This document shows, one piece after another, positions 6,339 through 14,258 of a DNA stretch of 14,644 bases; within the stretch, counting starts at the first letter, position 1; every line of letters begins with the position of its first letter. The stretch comes from SW-4-43-9 sp047617985. GTDB lineage: Archaea > Nanohalarchaeota > Nanosalinia > Nanosalinales > Nanosalinaceae. A model generated the notes under the pieces. It was not told the DNA's origin, ran no database searches, and saw nothing but the letters and a program-made list of their open reading frames with translations. The DNA is taken from assembly GCA_047617985.1 (NCBI GenBank), contig JBLGBS010000018.1, forward strand, positions 1 to 14,644, written 5' to 3'. The position numbers were made by a program, and so were the translations under genes.

Positions 6339-8140
6339 TGACAAAGGTATTCCTAGACGGAGAAATCATTGACGAAATCGAAGAACCAGAAGACCTTCAG
6401 GAATCACTGATCGAGAGAAGGCGGTCAGGCGAAATCGACAAACAGGTATCTGTATACTACGCAGACGACAAGGACGAGCTCAGAATCAACACTGATTCCG
6501 GAAGGGTTCAGAGGCCGGTAATAATTGTTGAAGACGGAGAACCACAGATGGACGATGAGCAGAGAGAAAAGCTCGAATCCGGAGAAATCACACTTCAGGA
6601 TCTAGAAGAGGAAGGAGTAATCGAGTACATCGACGCAGAAGAAGAGGAGAACACTTACGTGGCGATGGATGAGGAAGAAGTAACAGAGGAACACACCCAC
6701 ATGGAAATCGATCCGGCTATCACACACGGACTATCCGCATCACTTACAGTTTTCCCACAGCACAACAGAGGAGACAGGGTTAACTTCGGAGCTAAGATGT
6801 CCGGACAGGGAATCGGAATGTACTCCCGAGAATACCCTCAGAGATTTGATACTAACTCGAACGTGATGACCTACCCACAGCAGCCGATTGTGGAGACACA
6901 GACATACGACACACTTCTGGAGAACCATCCGATCGGCCAGAACATGGTTGTAGCCCTCGCATCATTTGACGGCTACAACATCGAGGACGCCGTCATCATG
7001 AACAAAGCCTCGATTGAAAGAGGTACCGGTAGAAGCACATACGCAAGAACATATAAGACAGAAGCCCAGAGATTCTGGGGAGGACAGAAGGACGAGATCG
7101 GAACCCCGGGCAAAGATGTCAGAGGTTACAGAAGTGAAGAAGACTATGCACACTTAGATCAAGACGGAATCGTCAACCCTGAAACATACGTTGAATCAGA
7201 CGATGTGCTTGTAGGAAAGACATCACCGCCAAAATTCCTTGGATCAGGAGGCGGAGAAGAAGTCAAGATGGGACTGGCAGACAGAAGAGAAACCTCGCTG
7301 ACTGTGAGACACGGAGAAGAAGGAAAAGTAGACAACATAATGGTCTCGGAGACAGGTGAAGGAGACAAACTCATCAAACTAAAACTAAGAAACTACAGAA
7401 TCCCGGAACTTGGCGACAAGTTCGCGACAAGACACGGACAGAAAGGAACAGTCGGAATGATCGTACCAGAAGCAAACATGCCTTTCACAAACCAGGGAAT
7501 CACACCTGACATGATACTATCAACACACGCAATCCCAAGCCGTATGACCGTGTCACAGCTGATTGAGATCATCGGAGGAAAAGTCGGAGCAATGAGAGGA
7601 GAACCTGTAGACGGAACAGCGTTCCACTCAGAGGACAAAGACGAACTCCGCGACCAGCTGGAAGAACTCGGATTCAGAAGAAGCGGAAAGGAAACAATGT
7701 ACAACGGAGTAACCGGAGAAGAAATGGAGGCAGAAATCCTGATCGGGCCTGGATACTACCTCAAGCTCGACCACCAGGTTGGAGACAAGATCCACGCAAG
7801 AGCTCGTGGACCGGTAACACTTCTAACCAAACAGCCAACCGAAGGAAGAAGCCAGGAAGGAGGCCTCAGACTCGGAGAGATGGAAAAAGATGTCTTCGTA
7901 GGACACGGAGCATCACTTCTACTCAAAGAACGGTTTGGAGCTGACGCCACAGAGATCATGATTTGTGAAAACTGTGGAGAAATGGGAATACACGACAAAG
8001 CAGAAAACAGAGATTACTGTCCACACTGTGACGCAGGAGACATGGACAAGACCGAAGTACCGCACGCCTTCCTGCTCCTCATGAACGAGCTAAAATCCAT
8101 GATGATAGACACAGAACTCGAACTCGAGGAGGACGAGTAA
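6338..8140 (+). CDS. rpoB1: DNA-directed RNA polymerase subunit B' (Rpo2 C-terminal part)
   Basis: The C-terminal half of Rpo2: wall, hybrid-binding region and the anchor on which the clamp closes. The 600-residue length is standard. It begins like other B' proteins, with VFLDGEIIDEIEEP (4-17) and INTDSGRVQRPVIIVEDGEP (50-69). It carries GDKFATRHGQKG (359-370), the conserved hybrid-binding/active-centre stretch. Near the C-terminus Cys543, Cys546, Cys561 and Cys564 form the expected zinc ribbon, followed by PHAFLLLMNELKSM. The start is GTG, supported by AAGGTGG seven bases upstream and by a one-base overlap with the micro-ORF stop. The subunit is complete and intein-free. rpoA' follows 15 bases later. 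Confidence 0.97.
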   Translation: MTKVFLDGEIIDEIEEPEDLQESLIERRRSGEIDKQVSVYYADDKDELRINTDSGRVQRPVIIVEDGEPQMDDEQREKLESGEITLQDLEEEGVIEYIDAEEEENTYVAMDEEEVTEEHTHMEIDPAITHGLSASLTVFPQHNRGDRVNFGAKMSGQGIGMYSREYPQRFDTNSNVMTYPQQPIVETQTYDTLLENHPIGQNMVVALASFDGYNIEDAVIMNKASIERGTGRSTYARTYKTEAQRFWGGQKDEIGTPGKDVRGYRSEEDYAHLDQDGIVNPETYVESDDVLVGKTSPPKFLGSGGGEEVKMGLADRRETSLTVRHGEEGKVDNIMVSETGEGDKLIKLKLRNYRIPELGDKFATRHGQKGTVGMIVPEANMPFTNQGITPDMILSTHAIPSRMTVSQLIEIIGGKVGAMRGEPVDGTAFHSEDKDELRDQLEELGFRRSGKETMYNGVTGEEMEAEILIGPGYYLKLDHQVGDKIHARARGPVTLLTKQPTEGRSQEGGLRLGEMEKDVFVGHGASLLLKERFGADATEIMICENCGEMGIHDKAENRDYCPHCDAGDMDKTEVPHAFLLLMNELKSMMIDTELELEEDE

Positions 8141-8147
8141 AGGAGGT
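8141..8147 (+). promoter_or_regulatory. Strong Shine-Dalgarno of rpoA'
   Basis: AGGAGGT directly follows the rpoB' stop and sits eight bases before the rpoA' ATG. It is the strongest ribosome binding site in the window and fixes the start at 8156. Confidence 0.85.
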
Positions 8148-8155
8148 TCAACACA

Positions 8156-10627
8156 ATGACAAAAAATATCGAAAAAATTGACTTTGGAATCGTAAGCCCG
8201 GAAAAAATCGACAAAATGGCTGTCAAGGAGATCAACAAGGCAGAAGTATACGACGCCGACGGATTCCCTGTAGAGGACGGAGTAATGGATCCCGCACTAG
8301 GAGTAATCGACCCGGGAATGACATGCCAGACCTGCGGCGGACGAATCCGTGAATGCAAAGGCCACTTCGGAAAGATTACACTTTCCCGACCTGTAGTCCA
8401 TGTACTTCACGCAAAGAAGGTCAAGAACCTTCTCAGATTCACATGCACAGAATGTGCAACACTCGCAATGAAGGACGAGAACAAGTCCTACAGAAAATCC
8501 AACATGATGAACGAGTGCCCTGAATGCGGGGAAGAAATGAAAGATGTCAAACTTGACAAGCCTTACTCATTCTACGAAGACGGCGAAGAACTTAAGCCAG
8601 AAGATATTGAAGAAAGATTCAAAGAGATCAGCGATGAAGACGCAGCAGTCCTCGGAGTAGAGGGCGGAAGACCGGAAGACCTGATCATCTCACACCTACC
8701 GGTACCGCCGGTAACAATGAGACCATCAATCACACTGGAAACAGGAGAGAGATCAGAAGACGATATCACACACAAACTCGTCGACGTCATCAGAATCAAC
8801 AAGAGACTTCAGAACAACATCGAAATTGAGGCACCGGAGTTCATTATTGACGACCTCCACGAACTACTGCAGTACCATGTATCAACACTATTCTACAACG
8901 ACATGTCAGGAGTACCACCAGCAAGACACCGATCCGGACGCTCACTCAAATCACTGATCGAAAGAGTACAAGGGAAGGAAGGAAGATTCAGACAGAACCT
9001 GATCGGAAAAAGAGTAAACTTCTCCGCGAGAACAGTAATCACACCGGATCCAAACATTGGGATCAATGAGGTAGGAGTACCTAAAGAAGTTGCCAAAAAG
9101 CTGACAGTCAAGAAGAAAGTAACAGAGGAAAACATTGAAGACGTCAAACAGTGGATTGAAAACGGAAGAGAAACACATCCGGGAGTGAACTACGTTTTCC
9201 AGCCTGACGGACGAAGACGAAGGGTCGGAGAGGAGAACAAAGAAGAACTCAAAGAATTAATCGAACCGGAAGAAGGATGGGAGTTCGAAAGACATCTGAT
9301 GGATGGAGATATCTCACTTTTCAACAGACAGCCAAGCCTACACAGAATGTCAATCATGGCACACCACGTGAGAGTTCTTCCATACCGAACATTCCGAATC
9401 AATCCGAACGTCTGCGCCCCTTACAACGCAGACTTCGACGGAGACGAGATGAACCTCCATATTCCACAGACAGAAGAAGCACGTGCAGAAGCAGAAGAAC
9501 TGCTTAAGGTACAGGAACACGTCAAATCCCCAAAGATGGGTGGGCCGATCGTAGGTATGCTTCAGGACTACGTTTCAGGGCTCTACCTGCTGACACAGGA
9601 AGACATGGAGCTTTCAAGAGAGAAAGCATTCAACCTGCTTGCAGAAGCAGGAGAACACGAAAAAAGCCTTCCTGAAGGCAAAGAAACTATAACAGGAAGA
9701 GAGCTTGTCTCACTATTCATACCAGATGACATTTCTCTCACAATCAACGAAGGAGAGGAAAACGAGGTAGTGATCGAGGAAGGAGAACTGGTAGAAGGTA
9801 TTCTAGACGAGGACGCACTCGGAGACTACGGAGGAGAAATTATCCAGCAGTTGAAGATCGAATACGGATCAGAGAAAGTTACAGAGTTCCTCAACAGAGT
9901 CTCAAGAATCGGGGCAGTATACCTCACAAGAAGAGGATTCTCAATCTCAGTCGAAGACCTAGAAGTACCCGACAATGCAACCGATCAAATCCACAGCCTG
10001 ATTGATGAAACACTTGAAGACGCAGACCAGGTAATCGAAGACTACAGAGAAGGAGAAATGGAGCCGATCACAGGTAAGACTCTAGACGAAACAAGAGAGA
10101 TCAGAATGACGCAGACACTCAATGAAGTCTTCACAGACATTGGAGAGATCATCAGAGACAACGTAGATGAAGAGTCCTCAGCGTACATCATGGCGGACTC
10201 AGGAGCAAGAGGATCCATGGAGAACGTTACAACAATGGCCGGACTGATGGGACAGAACTCTGTAAGAGACCAGAGAATCAACAGAGGATACAAAGACCGA
10301 ACAACCAGCCACTTCAAGAAAGATGAGCTAAGTCCAAAAGCAAGAGGATTCGTATCCTCAAACATTCTGGAAGGAATGGATGCACAGGAAATCTTCTTCC
10401 ACCAGATGGCGCAGAGAAAGGCACTGATGGACAAGTCGCTCAGAACCAAGACATCCGGATACATGTACCGGAGACTATCCAACTCACTTCAGGATCTTAC
10501 AGTGAGAGAAGATCAGACAGTGAGAAACGCACAGGACGACATCATCCAGTTCAGAGCTGGAGAAGACGGACTAGACCCACAGAAATCTGACAGAGGAACA
10601 ATATCAACAGAGATAGAGACAAATTAG
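8156..10627 (+). CDS. rpoA1: DNA-directed RNA polymerase subunit A' (Rpo1 N-terminal part)
   Basis: The N-terminal part of the largest subunit; it carries the catalytic aspartates. The clamp zinc site is Cys57, Cys60, Cys67 and His70 (CQTCGG...ECKGHFG), and a second set is Cys97, Cys100, Cys121 and Cys124. GKRVNFSAR (284-292) and NRQPSLHR (390-397) are standard core motifs. NADFDGDEMN (424-433) holds the magnesium-binding Asp426, Asp428 and Asp430. The 823 residues are compact compared with roughly 870-970 in many archaea. The protein ends at the usual A'/A'' split, after the cleft segment containing DRTTSHF and a short acidic tail. No intein interrupts the active-site motifs. The tail contains few conserved residues, so its exact end is set only by the TAG. 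Confidence 0.97.
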   Translation: MTKNIEKIDFGIVSPEKIDKMAVKEINKAEVYDADGFPVEDGVMDPALGVIDPGMTCQTCGGRIRECKGHFGKITLSRPVVHVLHAKKVKNLLRFTCTECATLAMKDENKSYRKSNMMNECPECGEEMKDVKLDKPYSFYEDGEELKPEDIEERFKEISDEDAAVLGVEGGRPEDLIISHLPVPPVTMRPSITLETGERSEDDITHKLVDVIRINKRLQNNIEIEAPEFIIDDLHELLQYHVSTLFYNDMSGVPPARHRSGRSLKSLIERVQGKEGRFRQNLIGKRVNFSARTVITPDPNIGINEVGVPKEVAKKLTVKKKVTEENIEDVKQWIENGRETHPGVNYVFQPDGRRRRVGEENKEELKELIEPEEGWEFERHLMDGDISLFNRQPSLHRMSIMAHHVRVLPYRTFRINPNVCAPYNADFDGDEMNLHIPQTEEARAEAEELLKVQEHVKSPKMGGPIVGMLQDYVSGLYLLTQEDMELSREKAFNLLAEAGEHEKSLPEGKETITGRELVSLFIPDDISLTINEGEENEVVIEEGELVEGILDEDALGDYGGEIIQQLKIEYGSEKVTEFLNRVSRIGAVYLTRRGFSISVEDLEVPDNATDQIHSLIDETLEDADQVIEDYREGEMEPITGKTLDETREIRMTQTLNEVFTDIGEIIRDNVDEESSAYIMADSGARGSMENVTTMAGLMGQNSVRDQRINRGYKDRTTSHFKKDELSPKARGFVSSNILEGMDAQEIFFHQMAQRKALMDKSLRTKTSGYMYRRLSNSLQDLTVREDQTVRNAQDDIIQFRAGEDGLDPQKSDRGTISTEIETN

Positions 10628-10640
10628 AGGTGATCCAAAA

Positions 10641-11753
10641 ATGACTAACAACAGACTTAACTGGAAAGAACGAGCACAAGAACTACCGGAAAAATACCAG
10701 AACCTGGATCTAACAGGGGAACAGGAGGAAAAACTGAAGGAAAGATATGAACAGATGCAGTACGAACCCGGTGAATCAATCGGGGCGGTAGCAGCACAGT
10801 CACTTGGAGAACCAGCAACACAGCTAACCATGGAAACATACCACTCCGCAGGGGCCGCCTCGGTCTCCCTTACAGCAGGACTTCCAAGACTGGAAGAGAT
10901 TGTAGACGCAAGAAGAAACCCTAAGACACCAGCAATGGATGTCTACCTCCATGACGACTACAGCAACGAGGAAGACGCAAAGAAAGTCGCCAGAAAACTT
11001 AGAGAGGTCAAGTTCGGAGACCTGATCCGGAAGGACACACTTGACATCATGGGACTGAAAGTTGAATACGATCTGAACGAAGACCTACTCGGTGACTACG
11101 ATGTCGATGGAGAAGACATCAGATCAAGAATCAAGGAATCAGTCAAAAAAGCAAAAGTCACTGTCAACGACGGCGAAATAGTGCTTGAATCAACTGAGGA
11201 TGACTACGATCTCAGAGATCTCAAAGACCTGAAAAACGATGCAGAAGAGGCAAGGATCAAAGGAATCAAGGGTATCGAACAGGTAGTTGTCAGCGAACAG
11301 GACGGAGAATGGAGACTTCAAACCGCCGGAACATCGCTCAGAAAAACCCTCAAGATCAAGGAAGTCGACGAGGACAGAACTATCTCCAACCACCTCTACG
11401 AGATCAAGAAAGTACTAGGTGTTGAAGCACTGAGACAGAGAATTGTCGAAGAGATCAACGAGACACTTGAGAAACAGGGAATCGGAGTGAACGACAGACA
11501 CATCATGCTTCTCGCAGACATGATGACAAAGGAAGGAGAGCTCAACGGAACCACAAGATACGGAATCGTTGGGAACAAGGACTCCGTCCTCGCACGGTCA
11601 GCGTACGAGGAAACCAAGAAACATCTCACAAACGCATCACTCCACGGAGAAACCGACGATCTCGATGGAATTATTGAAAACCTGATGCTCGGCCAGGCAG
11701 TACCTACGGGTACAGGAACGGTCGATCTAAAACCCGGTTTTAGCGAGGACTAA
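10641..11753 (+). CDS. rpoA2: DNA-directed RNA polymerase subunit A'' (Rpo1 C-terminal part)
   Basis: The C-terminal part of Rpo1, carrying the trigger loop and jaw. The 370 residues fit the family. The trigger-loop region is at 44-83: GESIGAVAAQSLGEPATQ, then LTMETYHSAGAA, then GLPRLEEIVDARR (80-92). Gln61 and His68 correspond to yeast Rpb1 Gln1078 and His1085. Residue 65 is Glu where bacteria have Arg and yeast has Asn1082, an unusual acidic change in the catalytic element. The C-terminal region contains LLADMMTKEGELNGTTRYG and VLARSAYEETKKHL, standard for the subunit. GAGGTGAT at 10627-10634 gives the ribosome binding site. A hairpin follows within a few bases of the stop. Confidence 0.97.
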   Translation: MTNNRLNWKERAQELPEKYQNLDLTGEQEEKLKERYEQMQYEPGESIGAVAAQSLGEPATQLTMETYHSAGAASVSLTAGLPRLEEIVDARRNPKTPAMDVYLHDDYSNEEDAKKVARKLREVKFGDLIRKDTLDIMGLKVEYDLNEDLLGDYDVDGEDIRSRIKESVKKAKVTVNDGEIVLESTEDDYDLRDLKDLKNDAEEARIKGIKGIEQVVVSEQDGEWRLQTAGTSLRKTLKIKEVDEDRTISNHLYEIKKVLGVEALRQRIVEEINETLEKQGIGVNDRHIMLLADMMTKEGELNGTTRYGIVGNKDSVLARSAYEETKKHLTNASLHGETDDLDGIIENLMLGQAVPTGTGTVDLKPGFSED

Positions 11754-11776
11754 AACCCCTGAAATGAAAGGGGTTT
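11753..11776 (+). terminator. Stem-loop after rpoA''
   Basis: AAACCCCT (11753-11760) pairs perfectly with AGGGGTTT (11769-11776) around an eight-base loop, beginning on the last base of the rpoA'' stop codon. No U-run follows (ATAAAAAC), so it lacks the T-stretch used by archaeal terminators. It may stabilise the 3' end of the polymerase mRNA or mark a processing site. Its right arm overlaps the TATA-like element in front of nusA. Confidence 0.5.
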
Positions 11777-11783
11777 ATAAAAA
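11774..11783 (+). promoter_or_regulatory. Candidate nusA promoter (TATA box)
   Basis: TTTATAAAAA is a good TATA-box match. It would place a transcription start near 11804 and give nusA a leader of about 40 bases containing GAGG (11833-11836), eight bases before the ATG. Together with the 91-base gap, longer than any other in the operon, this suggests nusA can be transcribed separately from the polymerase genes. Confidence 0.5.
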
Positions 11784-11784
11784 C

Positions 11785-11820
11785 TTGTGTCCAATCTTTG
11801 GTTACAGACTTTGGATACAA
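11785..11820 (+). repeat. 10-bp inverted repeat upstream of nusA
   Basis: TTGTGTCCAA (11785-11794) pairs with TTGGATACAA (11811-11820) over all ten positions, one being G-U in RNA, around a 16-base loop. The arms are 26 bases apart centre to centre and would flank the transcription start predicted from the TATA box at 11774. At the DNA level this could be an operator with one mismatch; in a read-through transcript from rpoA'' it could form a second hairpin. Confidence 0.45.
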
Positions 11821-11844
11821 TTACAGTTCTAAGAGGCATATAAT

Positions 11845-12267
11845 ATGGCGACAGTAAAGTACGACACAGAAAACATCCGAACCATGAACATGTTCGAATC
11901 CATCACCGGCGTAGAAGCTGTTGATGTCATCACAAAGGAAGACGAAGTCTACTTCGTAGTACCGGACGGAAAAGCAGGAATGGCAATCGGAAAAGGCGGA
12001 AAAATAGTCAAAAAGATCCAGAACAAACTGGGCAAAGACGTCAAAATATACGAGTACAGCGACAACCTAGGTAAATTCCTTAACAATCTTGTACCGGCCG
12101 ATCTCAGAGGAGTAGACATCGAGGAAGAAGACGGAAACAAGAAAGTAGAAATCTCAGTTTCCTCCGACAACAAAGGCAGAGTAGTAGGAAAGAACGGCAA
12201 CAAGATCGACTCAATTAGAGAAGTACTTCAGAGAACACACGGAGTCGACGAAGTAGTCGTAGAGTAA
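11845..12267 (+). CDS. nusA: Archaeal NusA-like transcription factor (two KH domains)
   Basis: The archaeal form of NusA is short and consists only of two KH RNA-binding domains, lacking the polymerase-binding and S1 domains of bacterial NusA. The 140 residues fit this exactly. KH1 has MAIGKGGKIVKKIQ (46-59) with the GKGG loop at 49-52, and KH2 has GRVVGKNGNKIDSIREVL (111-128) with GKNG at 115-118. PADLRGVDIEEEDG (84-97) links them. It presumably binds nascent RNA and influences elongation or termination; its archaeal role is little studied. It follows rpoA'' as in haloarchaea, with no L30e gene between. The ATG is supported by GAGG at 11833-11836. The usual next gene, rps12, is displaced by about 2.3 kb. 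Confidence 0.95.
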   Translation: MATVKYDTENIRTMNMFESITGVEAVDVITKEDEVYFVVPDGKAGMAIGKGGKIVKKIQNKLGKDVKIYEYSDNLGKFLNNLVPADLRGVDIEEEDGNKKVEISVSSDNKGRVVGKNGNKIDSIREVLQRTHGVDEVVVE

Positions 12268-12299
12268 AGACTATTCAGCTTTAACTTCTAAAATATCAC

Positions 12300-12623
12300 A
12301 TGAAACAGAAAAGGTTCTGCCCTAACTGCGGTTCAGACTGGGTAGAACCAGACACTTCAAACAGGGCAGAGGTCTATTTCTCCGGCGGAAACCCTAACAA
12401 ATGGAAATGCAGAGAATGCGGTTATGTAGGAATTATGCCTGAAGGAGATCCTGAAGAAGATTTTCAGGAAAGCCTGGAAAAAGAAGAATCTATCGAGTTC
12501 GAACCAGATGAAGAATATACCAGAGAAGACACCAGTTTTGGCCCCGCATATGTAAAATACCTGATTTACATTCTACTACCTTTTATGATTCTCTCGGCAG
12601 TATACTTCATCTTCCTAACATAG
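12300..12623 (+). CDS. Zinc-ribbon protein with C-terminal membrane helix (paralogue 1)
   Basis: A 107-residue protein with an N-terminal zinc ribbon made of Cys7, Cys10, Cys37 and Cys40 (FCPNCGS and KCRECGYVG). A GIMPEGDPEED motif (44-54), a strongly acidic linker (about 55-80) and one membrane helix at about 84-106 ending at the C-terminus follow. This is a tail-anchored layout with the ribbon probably facing the cytoplasm. A second copy of the same design is at 14259, on the other side of the ABC1 gene. No Shine-Dalgarno precedes the ATG, 32 bases after nusA, so the start may be used on a leaderless transcript or by coupling. The ribbon class is common in archaeal small proteins of unknown role; nucleic-acid or protein binding are both possible. 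Confidence 0.85.
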   Translation: MKQKRFCPNCGSDWVEPDTSNRAEVYFSGGNPNKWKCRECGYVGIMPEGDPEEDFQESLEKEESIEFEPDEEYTREDTSFGPAYVKYLIYILLPFMILSAVYFIFLT

Positions 12624-12664
12624 AATACTGTACTTTACTAAAGAAGTCGGAATAAAACTAACCT

Positions 12665-14233
12665 ATGCACAACCCGAAAAGAGAGCTCCAGGATTTCAGA
12701 AGATTTGAAGAAGTCCTGACTATACTAACTAAGGAAGGTTTCGGGTTTCTGCTTGATACACTCAATCTATCAAGGCATGTACCTCTCACAACCAGAATAA
12801 TGAACCAGAAGCGTGAGACACGGCCGGAGAGATTGAGAGAAACTATCGAGAAGCTGGGAACAACATATATCAAGTTCGGACAGATAATGGCCGAAAGACC
12901 GGACATGATACCGGAAAGATATACTGAGGAACTCAAAAAACTGCAGGATTCAGTTGAACCTTTCAGTTCCGACGAGGCAATAGATACCGTATCAGAAGAA
13001 ATAGGAATGGAAAAATTTGAGGAATTCGAGGAAGAACCGCTGGCAGCTGCCTCGATAGCCCAGGTTCACAGAGCCAGACTGGAATCAGGTGAACAAGTTA
13101 TAGTCAAGATCAGGAGACCTGGAGTAAAAGAGCAGGTGGAGAAAGACCTAGATATACTGAACTATCTGGCTGAAACCGGCGAAAAACATCTCTCACATGT
13201 CAAACAGATGGATTTAGTCAAGTTCGTAAACGAGTTCTCAAACTGGACAAGACAGGAACTGGATATGGAAAAAGAATGTCTCAACGCCCAGATATTCAAG
13301 GAAAACATGGAAAACGAGGAAAACATCTACATCCCAGAGGTTTATCCAGAATTAACAACCGAAAAAGTTCTGGTAATGGAATATGTTGAAGGTGTGAAAT
13401 GCACCGAGGAGGAAAAACTGGAGCAGATGGAGATAGATCGGAAGCAAATCGCTGAAACAGCTATAAGGGCAGGTATGAGGCAGTCGATGATTGATGGCTT
13501 CTTCCACGCAGATCCTCACCCTTCAAACTTCCTGATATCTGAGGACGGAAAAATAATCTACCTTGACTTCGGGATGATGGGAAAAGTCAGTAAGGGGAAA
13601 AGCGAGAAACTGGGGTTAATGCTTCTCTACATGATCCGGGAAGATATCGACGGTATAATGGACTGTCTGGAGGATCTGGGCACCAAAACAGAGGATTTCG
13701 ACAGAGAGAAAGCCGAGAGCAAAGTCGAGGAAAAAGTACTGGTGATGAAAAATACCAGTCTGAAGCACCACAGCATAACCAAACAGATGTTCCAGCTGTT
13801 CGTGGAACTCTCCGACGCCGGTCTCCAAATGCCTTCAAACCTGGCACTGATGGGTAAGTCGCTGGTTACAATGGAAGGTATCGGCCTGACAGTCTACCCT
13901 GATTTCAGGATTACAGAGGAGTACGAGGAGATGGTCAAAGACTTTCTTAGAGAAAACAATTCGGAGAAAGAGCTTGCGGAAGACTTCGCAATAGATATGA
14001 TCAAAAACAAAGATCTGATCACCAAACTACCCTCCAAGCTGAACCGAAAGCTCGAGGAACAGGGAAAACCCGAAATAAATGTCAGTACAGAGAAATCCCG
14101 GGAAAACATCTTTCCAGCAACCATGTTTCTATCCGGAACAGCGCTGATCATCAGCTCGATATACAGCCGGATTCTGATGTACTTCGGACTTCTGATTCTC
14201 GGATACGGAATTTACATCCAGAGAAAAGAATAA
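12665..14233 (+). CDS. ABC1/UbiB/AarF-family atypical kinase, membrane-anchored
   Basis: A 522-residue member of the ABC1 (ADCK/UbiB) protein-kinase-like family. Signature elements in order are: KFGQ (70-73, the KxGQ motif), the Ala-rich loop AAAS (127-130) replacing a normal glycine loop, Lys148 in VIVKIRRPG, the ELD motif (198-200, ExD), HADPHPSN (281-288) with catalytic Asp283 and Asn288, and DFG (301-303). Two hydrophobic helices occupy the last 45 residues or so (about 478-518), matching UbiB-type membrane anchoring. Bacterial and mitochondrial relatives support ubiquinone synthesis through ATPase activity; the archaeal substrate is unknown, and lipid or quinone handling is inference. 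The ATG at 12665 has no clear Shine-Dalgarno; a weak TATA-like run is near 12634-12641. It lies between two paralogous zinc-ribbon genes. Confidence 0.92.
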   Translation: MHNPKRELQDFRRFEEVLTILTKEGFGFLLDTLNLSRHVPLTTRIMNQKRETRPERLRETIEKLGTTYIKFGQIMAERPDMIPERYTEELKKLQDSVEPFSSDEAIDTVSEEIGMEKFEEFEEEPLAAASIAQVHRARLESGEQVIVKIRRPGVKEQVEKDLDILNYLAETGEKHLSHVKQMDLVKFVNEFSNWTRQELDMEKECLNAQIFKENMENEENIYIPEVYPELTTEKVLVMEYVEGVKCTEEEKLEQMEIDRKQIAETAIRAGMRQSMIDGFFHADPHPSNFLISEDGKIIYLDFGMMGKVSKGKSEKLGLMLLYMIREDIDGIMDCLEDLGTKTEDFDREKAESKVEEKVLVMKNTSLKHHSITKQMFQLFVELSDAGLQMPSNLALMGKSLVTMEGIGLTVYPDFRITEEYEEMVKDFLRENNSEKELAEDFAIDMIKNKDLITKLPSKLNRKLEEQGKPEINVSTEKSRENIFPATMFLSGTALIISSIYSRILMYFGLLILGYGIYIQRKE

Positions 14234-14258
14234 AATTACCGGCTGAGAGGTTAAGGGA

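Noticed and set aside
9425..9460. Possible intein at the rpoA' active-site motif
   Set aside because: The NADFDGDEMN motif is continuous and the flanking sequence is canonical, so no intein is present.
10042..10482. Minus-strand open frame (146 codons) across rpoA'
   Set aside because: It is a mirror of the highly conserved rpoA' sequence and its Ser/Leu-rich product is typical of antisense frames.
11753..11784. Bacterial-type intrinsic terminator after rpoA''
   Set aside because: The stem is good but no U-run follows; it is kept only as a stem-loop of uncertain role.
11754..11844. Missing L30e gene between rpoA'' and nusA as a deletion
   Set aside because: Haloarchaea, from memory, also lack L30e here, so this is more likely the normal order for the group than a local loss.
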